The notes below the pieces were generated by a model. It did not search any database. It saw only the letters and a program-made list of their open reading frames with translations, and was not told the origin of the DNA. The translations under genes and the position numbers were made by a program. From contig JAIXMF010000005.1 in the NCBI GenBank assembly GCA_025201365.1, positions 248,001-312,000 on the forward strand: a stretch of 64,000 nucleotides of DNA. The letters are read 5' to 3'. Origin of the DNA: Syncephalis plumigaleata (taxonomy: Eukaryota > Zoopagomycota > Zoopagomycetes > Zoopagales > Piptocephalidaceae). Position 1 is the first letter of the stretch, and every line of letters starts with the position of its first letter. Shown here one piece after another: positions 56,226 to 64,000 of this stretch.

Positions 56226-58735
56226 AAAAATGGATGGATATCAAGGTAATAGCAGTATGTTAAATGAGAACAGCAACAGTATAACAACCAAGAGGTGCAT
56301 GTAGAAATTCAATGGTAATATAATCTTTTTATTAATTAATGTATAGAGGTATTTATTATAAACTGCGCTTACAAATTATTTGCAGTGTGTACGCGTACTT
56401 ACTGTTCGGAGAAGTTATCAAACTTTTCTCATACAATATTATAACATAAAACTTATTTCATTACAGTAACAGCTGTATAGTTGTGAATAAAGATAGTATT
56501 TTATTAATGTTACCATTTATATAATCGATGCGAAATGAAGCGGAGGTAAATCATTATAACTGTGACAATATTTGTATACCGGTGGATAACGACACACTCA
56601 GACTGAGTAGTCTGAGCTGCTCTCGGCTCACACTTCATTAATATCGCCGTATGTACTTATCAACATGTTCTTGCAAGCCGGATAACGGTTTATTGCGACG
56701 AGCCGAAAAGCTCTCATGGTAAATCATTAATGTCATTAGACAGTAGTAACAAACATGTCTATTAGTATTAGACTTGTTTGTACTTATTGATTGGGTATAA
56801 TTCACCTATTACCTCATTAATTATTCTCTTATATTGTTCCTCCAGTTGATTACCTTTGTGGTAATGTTCATTAATAAACCTATTAACCTCCTTATCTTCT
56901 ATTAATTACACTGTTAATTGTGCTTTTCTTAACACTTGATTAATTTCCATTAGTAGGCTTGTTAATGCTTCCGTTAGAAACCTCTCCTTATCTATTTGTT
57001 AACACTTGATTAATGGTTTACCTATCCACTTCCAAGTATCCATCTCATCGTTGCTTCTCTTTCCCCTTTCCCTTTACTTCATTATCTACATTATTTCCTC
57101 CTCCTTTACTTCGTTAATTTTAATATATTTCCGTTCCTCATTATCGACTGATGTATAAACTCCTGATTTTCTTTATTAGTCAATAAAAGCATTCTTTCCT
57201 CTCTCTTTACCAATGCTGTCTTCTTCGTGCTAACTGCATTTCCCTTGTCATTCAATAACACGCTTATTTGTGTCAACTACATTCCACTTGTCAGTAAACA
57301 ACACACGTCTACTTCCTCTTAACTATATGCTAGCTAGTTCTTTTACTTTCTCAGTAATACGCGTCTCCTTCGTATCATTCACATTCCACTTACTTCCTCT
57401 TTCACTTTAGCATACACACTCCCAATAGCAACTATTCTGCTATACTATCTCTATGACGTTTATTTATCTCTTTGTTTTCCTCTCCCTCTAACCTATCTAC
57501 ATGCTCACTTGTCGTTATTATTACTATACCAATAAGCCTTGTTTATTGTTCGTTCTAGTCCTTTGTTTTCTATCACTGCCCTGCTTATTTATCAATGTTT
57601 AAGCGTTCACTGTTCTCGTTGTAATATGTACCTTTTACTTTTGTCACTCTTTTCCGTCATCTGTTTGTATGCCACCCTTACATCATGCTTTTATTTGTAT
57701 TTTATTTGTTTACTGCCATCTACATACTCTATCTACCTACAAGCATACGCTGCTTCTTCGAATAAACTGGCATACGTGTTCATGCACCTTTCCTTGCTCA
57801 TTCCTTGCTCGTTCGTGACAAGTCAGTCATTCTACTAACTACTGCTTGTTTATTACATTGTTTATCGTGTATTCTCTTTGTTCACTCGTTGCACTCTATA
57901 TGCAATCAATCGTAAGCATTATTACAATAACTTATATATTATACTAGTTTATTGCTACTTGTAAGTACATGACATGGCAATATTCAACTATACTAGTACA
58001 CTTGTATCGTTTACCTTATAGAATTGATGATGATAGTTATCGCTATCAATATAGGATCCATTACTGAATACTGAATTGTTATTATTACCATGCTGTGTCA
58101 AGTGGCATTTCTATGGTGATAATGGTGTCAGCGAATGTGTAAATCTATTTATTAATAAACTGCAAAAGTGAAAAGATAAATGCGCAAATTGGATGGAAAA
58201 ACAATGTATATAGAATTATTGGGCGGACAAATGCGCTGATTAGTACAAGTGTGTGACCATTCTCGCTCAGTCGCTCACTCCCGCCTTCTCTTCTTATCTT
58301 CACTGTTATTACCACCGCCACTATCACTCCTACTGCCACTCATTAGCATCGTCCTTCCTCCTCACCTTCCTTACTATATCTCTTCTTCTTCTACCTCTAC
58401 AAATACTACTACAGATATTATTGCTAGTGTCGCCACAAGGTGATGCCTTTAGCAGTTCAAAAGTTTTGTTTAAGGAATACTTGTCAGTAACGACAATAGT
58501 ACGATTGATAACTACAAGCAACTATTACACCACTACAGTTTATATTGCCGTTGAACACGGGGAACGCCATTGCTACTAAGCACTTGTCGTGGTGACATCC
58601 CATATGCTGATTGATCGACCAGCTTGGCGATACTATTGTTGACTTCATAGCGATTCTACAGGCTGGTTGGCAATTTATAATAGTGGTTGGTTTAGTTTTA
58701 TATATATATATACTAGATTTGGTTTAGTACGAATT
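56226..58735. other. Intergenic region upstream of Fanzor and MAPKKK genes
   Basis: About 2.5 kb, strongly pyrimidine-rich on the plus strand from 56800 to 58450. A structured stretch at 56571-56720 has the hairpin listed separately and two copies of GGATAACG (56584 and 56683). If the Fanzor sits in a mobile element, one end may be here, but I find no paired terminal repeats by eye. A TATA-rich tract at 58697-58711 precedes the MAPKKK start. Confidence 0.4.
56597..56616. repeat. Hairpin: 8-bp perfect inverted repeat
   Basis: CTCAGACT and AGTCTGAG flank a GAGT loop. A second imperfect GAGC/GCTC pairing follows at once (56614-56628). This lies about 370 nt upstream of the Fanzor start codon. 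Confidence 0.7.
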
Positions 58736-61700
58736 ATGACTACGGGCAGTACCAATTATTCGAATGTGCACTCCACGGATCCTAAAATTACTAGTGGAAC
58801 AGGCTCAGCTCCTCAGGTCGGCAACTATATGCTGAATAATGAAGCGACAACAGTAGCCGGTGTAGCATCCACCACGCATATCGATTCAACACGTCAGAAT
58901 CGTGTAAATCATGCATACAAAGTGGTGGGTGAGGGTAGCGGTAATCCAGCAATGTCGGCACAAGCTCCTCTTTCTCATTCTTCTCATTCCTCAGGTCCGA
59001 TACCATCTGCGCAGGTTATGCCAATCCATGGCAGTTATCGACGAGTGCAAACGAATTATCCGCAAGCACCTACGGCGCAACAACTTGAAGCACAACGTCG
59101 TCCTTCACAGCCGGTAGCATTGTCGCATATACCGCCGTATTGGCGATCACCCGCGGCTGCCCCATTACCGGCTGGACATAATCACAACCATAATAATAAT
59201 AATACTAGTAATCATGGACATGGGCATCCTACTACGACGTATAATCAAGCATCACGCCCACCCTACTCGACGTCACCTAATACGCAGAATGGATATACGG
59301 GAAATGCGCCATCGTCATCTAAGCCGAAAGCACCGCTATTAGCTAGTAGGGAATTATCGGACCAGGTACATTATTCAAATATACCAAAAAGTCTAGTCTC
59401 ACCACCACCGCAACCCTCTTCATCTGCATCGTCATCTTCACCTTCACATCATATATATACGGGACCACGTACTACCGCCTCTGCTGCTGCAGGAAGAGGG
59501 CGTGCGCCTTTACCGCGTGGATTTAAAGCACCAGTTGCCGGCGATACTTCACCCAAGATCGAACCCGCCACCATAGGATACCATACACCTGGTATGCGTC
59601 AGCGTAGTCTGAGTACCGATGCCACTGCATCTCGCATGCCGTATTTACGTCCTATCGATGGTAGTCGCGCTCGATTCAACATTTCCGATTCATCACTAGT
59701 AAGGGAAGATGGTGAACGACAAGTGGTCAACCCGCCAGATAATCATCAGTACAGATATCCTGGCACGATAGAACGACCTACACTAGCACCGATGGGAACG
59801 GTCAATGCCCCATCAACATACGATAGTGCTATGCGGGATGATGAATGGCCTCCTGGTTCATTTGGACATGGGCCTCTTGCAACAAATTCGAATAAATCAT
59901 CCACAGGACGTAGCAAGCCACCTCCAACTTCAATACCACGCATTACCACCGTGAATAATGAACCATCTCCATCGACAGCTTCCCCAATCGGTATGGCCAT
60001 TAGTAATGCATTTGCTCAGTGGCATCATTCATCGCGTAACTCTACACCGTCGCCATCGGCTTCACCTTCCTCGTCAGTTGTGAATAGTCCGGTGGATTCA
60101 CGCGCTAGTCCTGCACGAATGTTACCAGCTTATCCAGCAATGACTGGCTCTCCAGGAACAATGCGACCATCCAATCATCATGCTCCACCATTGCCACCGC
60201 CACCACCACGTCAATCGGGACCTATGGCCACATTTGGACGTATTATGTCGCGTAGTAAGCAGCAGCAGCAACAACAACAACAACCACAACAACCACAAAC
60301 TGTACCAGAGAAAGTAGAGACTACCAAGTCAACAAGCTCGCATACTGGTTATCATGAGTTCAATCAAAATCCATTTTATTTTGCTACTAGTATTGGTACA
60401 TTTATGAAAATTGAGAAGCCTAGCTCATCTTCCTCGACCAACAAGCTAAAGGTCAACACACAAATGGCATCATCACAGCAAGGTGACCAGCCACGACGTC
60501 ATTCGGTAAGTTAATTACAAATATATTTAAACGATATTCCTTCATTCTTTTCTTTCGCTAATAATGATTAATAATCAGGATGCTGGATTAACTCATCGTT
60601 CTCAAATGAGTGTTGAATCAGTACCGGCTACTGTCAATGAAGAGAATGAACAATCGATCTCGCCGTGTGCGCCATCCGCGCCAATCGAACGATCTACACC
60701 ATGGTTTGATTATAATACAGTGAAGCATTCAAATCCAAATAAAGTGCGAGCTGCTATTCGACAACGATCCATGGGTGACTTTAAGGCGGGAAGAAATGCT
60801 AGAGATTACGATAAATCAACACACGGATTAGATAGTAGTTTGCCACGACTAAAAACATCGACACCAACATCTATACCTACATCTTCTGCCTCTGCTCATA
60901 CTGGTTCACCACATACAATGCATCCACATCATTATCCTCCGCATCATTTTACCTCCAATGGCAGTGGTAACAATAATAAAGCAAGTCCTAGTTCAATGCG
61001 TGCATTGCCTACGTCAACTCGTTCCGGACTAGCGACGACCAATCTCGCTAATGAATCACCTAGACTGGCTGGCGGGGAATCGTTACATCGTGATAATAAC
61101 AACAACATGCTAAGTGGTGATGTGTCACCATTATTAGCCGCGATGCCAGCTCCTGTGCCTGGTGCTTGGACAACACGTGTCCCACGACCATTATCGCCAT
61201 CGCGGGATGCATTGGCAACGGCTGCTACTGCCGCGACTATGACGAAACTTCCTACAGCTATCGCGCGTCCAAATGGTGACATCTCCTTGTCCAGCTCGGA
61301 TATACATAATGAGATAAAATCGATTGTCAATCAGGATAATGCCGATAAATCGAAACCTACAGTCTACTATGGCAAGAACATCGCGAAACAGGTCAAGGTC
61401 AAACATGCCAATGTACAATTGCAATCGCTTAATGTCAAACTACTGCCTAATCAGCACCTTAAAAGCCGGGCTCAGTATCATATGAACAATGCGGAAACCA
61501 CACAGGCAAACCATCAATTGACCACTTGTAACGGGGAACCTGGCACGCAAGCGTTTATGCGACGTCAATCGACACTACGCTCGGTACGCAGCGATGAAAG
61601 TCTCATCTCACGAATCACCCCGAGTAGCTCGATGGAGGGCGCGTCACGTGATAATATGTTAGGGTGGAGTGCCAACCCGGACAATGCAGGTACTCAAGGG

Positions 61701-64000
61701 TTGCCTATGGTCAACTTGAATTCTGGCATGTTCACCGCGCAGACTGTACGGGCCTCATCGATTCGTCGTACACCGTCCACTAGCAAGCCAAACTCGTTAT
61801 GGGCGAAGAAACCGAAACATTTGCAAACTGTTGCTCGGGTACTTAGTTCGTCGCCAGAACCCATGCCAGGTCCTAGTGGTAATCATCTACCAGGATCACC
61901 TACAAAGACCACGGCCATGGCTATGGCTACAGCCACGAATACCAGTAGTATCACCGCGTCTGGTATGTTTATGGAACAACCGGCAATCACGAAACTACGA
62001 CCTTGGAGTGAACGACCCTCAACGGATGAGATTTCCCAAAATTTGGATCGTTACTTCCCGGATCACGACTTGGATCGGCCTATTATGGACCCGGTCGACG
62101 AAGACGAAGAAGGCGTGTCCGACGATGAACTTAACTCCTCTGACCCTACCCAGGCGGAAATCAATGTCGAACTCTTTATTTCTCATTCGCGTCGACCATC
62201 GGAAACCATTAATAGTGGCTGCAATAGTAATGCCGCGTCCACCGCTCATTCCACTGATAACGCTTCTTCATCCTCGCCATCCTTAATGTATTCTGATCCA
62301 TCACGATCTGGTCACGATAATCAATCCACGGTGACATTTGCGGATAATATGTACAATAATGAAGCAGATGATCAAATGTACGACTCGCTAGATACGGACT
62401 CGGCATCAGCATTGGCAGCTCGTCGTGCTCATTACAAACTACGTCGTGTCGCCAATCGTAAGAGTATTCGAGTGGTGGTTCAGGAGGCACAACAACGATC
62501 GCAAGCAGCCTGGGTCTCACCGGTTATACCAGTATTCTCATCACCATTAGCAGCGGCAGCAGCAGTAGTGTCCTCATCATCATTAACATCAGATCAAGCA
62601 GCTCAATCGACGGAATTAAACGACCTAGGACACAATAGCGACGAATCGAATAGTGATACTGAGAAATCACCGCGTAGAATCACTCCTATAAGGCGTCGTA
62701 GCACGATGCTATGGGGTAGTCGAGTGGCAGAACTGCCCAAGAACGGATCCAATCGTATTCGTCGACGAGATCGAGTGCGTCCACGTAAGTGTTTAATGCA
62801 TTAATCACTATTAGGCTTATCACTAATTACTAAACAATGAATTACTTAGGCCTACCACTTGCACTACCCGAGGAAATGGGCAAACACAGTAAGCAACGTC
62901 GTACACGCATGTGTGTTTACGCGTATATCCACAAATACTAATTGTTCTGTTTAGCTACAAAGATGTTATGGGTTCGTGGCAAGCTAATCGGTAAAGGTAG
63001 CTTCGGTCGAGTATTCATGGCGGTCAATGGTACTTGCGGTGATGTGATGGCTGTCAAACAAGTGGAAATACCGCAAATTCAATCTAAACGTCAAATGGAA
63101 AAACAGGAACAAATGGTAAGGCCTTTTATCCACTAAATGAGTGTGACACATTGGTCATCGTCGAATAATTAACAACATATAATATCTTGATTGTAATACT
63201 AATAATAATAACAATACTACGTAGATTCTGAAACTATACGAGGAAATCAAATTAATGAAAGATTTGGACCATATCAACATTGTTCAATATCTTGGTAAGT
63301 TAACATGAATGAAATCAATAGGAATAGACGCACGAACAATGTGATGACTAACTAACTAATTGATTGATTGATTAGGATTTGAACTTGATTCTCGTAATAT
63401 CAACATTTTCCTCGAGTATGTACCTGGCGGTAGCATTCTTAGTATGGTGCGTAAATTAGGATGTGGCTTCCCTATGCCGGTTACCCGATCGTTCACCCGA
63501 CAAATACTTTGCGGTCTTAAATATCTACACGATAGCTCCATTGTACATCGAGTAAGTTGTCATTTTATTCGATAAACGATCATTAGGAATGAGACGTGCT
63601 AATCGGTTTTATGTGATATGTCAACTTGTATAGGATATTAAAGGAGCGAATATATTAGTGGATTTGCATGGTACATGTAAGATATCCGATTTCGGTGTAT
63701 CAAGACGACGGGAATATGCGGAAGCTTACGAGGAACGTCAATTGTCCTATCAAGCTGAAGGATCGGTATTCTGGTAACTTATTATAAAGCCATACACGAT
63801 ATAGAGTGTAATTGAACTAACGATTAATATTAATAGGATGGCACCTGAAGTGGTGAAGCAACGTGACTATAGTGCCAAAGTCGATATTTGGTAAGCATTT
63901 CTTTTTGTTATTGCTATTAGAATGTACCATACTAATATTTATATGATATATGTGATGTATAGGGCATTGGGTTGTGTGATGATTGAGATGATTACAGCCG
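58736..64000 (+). CDS. MAP kinase kinase kinase, Bck1/Mkh1-like (partial, runs off window)
   Basis: The start MTTGSTNYSNVHSTDPK at 58736 opens a disordered N-terminal region of about 1,300 residues in two large exons (58736-60505 and 60579-62784), with poly-Pro, poly-Gln and Ser-rich stretches. After a short exon the kinase domain begins: GKLIGKGSFGRVFMA, VMAVKQVEIPQ with the ATP-binding lysine, HINIVQYLG, LEYVPGGSI, YLHDSSIVHRDIKGANILVD, KISDFGVSRR, GSVFWMAPEVVKQRDYS and VDIWALGCVMIEM. The MAVKQVE and long N-terminus fit Bck1/Mkh1, the MAPKKK of the cell-wall-integrity pathway below Pkc1, rather than Ste11, which would show a SAM domain. An upstream ATG (58667) overlaps a TATA-like tract and is less likely. 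The window ends inside the kinase domain. Confidence 0.88.

Noticed and set aside
58667-58735. Earlier start codon for the MAPKKK
   Set aside because: The added residues come from a TATA-rich tract and are hydrophobic, unlike the polar N-terminus that follows.

Overview
The window is nuclear DNA of a fungus. Genes are intron-rich, with introns of about 50-90 nt that open with GTAAGT, carry a strong TACTAAY-type branch site and end in YAG. Several families are fungal or fungus-typical: a PHO80/PCL-type cyclin, a CYS3-type bZIP factor, a Bck1-type MAPKKK, a kinesin-5 with a BimC box and an RRN5-like Pol I factor. A eukaryotic TnpB homologue (Fanzor) is also present. I cannot place the species; an early-diverging lineage is my inference. 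Intergenic DNA is AT-rich and full of microsatellites.

Layout: 0-12.5 kb is gene-dense (DPH7, an SLC25A39/40-type mitochondrial carrier, a REB1/TTF1-like Myb protein, an acidic hypothetical protein, the peroxisomal import receptor PEX5, a TLC-domain membrane protein). From 12.5 to 31 kb it is gene-poor: a bZIP regulator and a PCL-type cyclin sit alone between 4-6 kb stretches of simple repeats. From 31 to 34.5 kb lie a fused pseudouridine-synthase-like/PrmC protein and the tRNA dihydrouridine synthase DUS4. From 34.6 to 51.2 kb two related, oppositely oriented secreted-peptide genes flank kinesin-5, a GPI-anchored-type cell-surface protein and PCF11. From 51 kb onward come an RRN5-like gene, a Fanzor nuclease gene and the start of a Bck1-like MAPKKK that runs off the window.

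The outstanding feature is the pair of secreted-peptide genes at 34874-36726 (minus) and 48155-50952 (plus). Each begins with one ordinary signal-peptide exon. The rest of the coding sequence is cut into tiny exons: first a few of 3-15 nt, then a single 5-nt exon that moves introns from phase 1 to phase 0, then a long tandem run of exons of exactly 3 nt. In that run each codon is its own exon, separated by related introns of about 80 nt: 9 single-codon exons in the first gene and 28 in the second. Conceptual splicing gives an open frame in the micro-exon part of both genes, a shared D-N-[ND]-G-G motif after a dibasic site, and an in-frame stop in a short last coding exon. The two genes share an almost identical 3' UTR of about 180 nt and a 12-nt upstream element at the same distance from the start. 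I know of no described fungal gene built this way.

Many conserved housekeeping genes here show single-base frame breaks, so consensus indels in the assembly are likely. The frame break in the signal exon of the second micro-exon gene should be read in that light.
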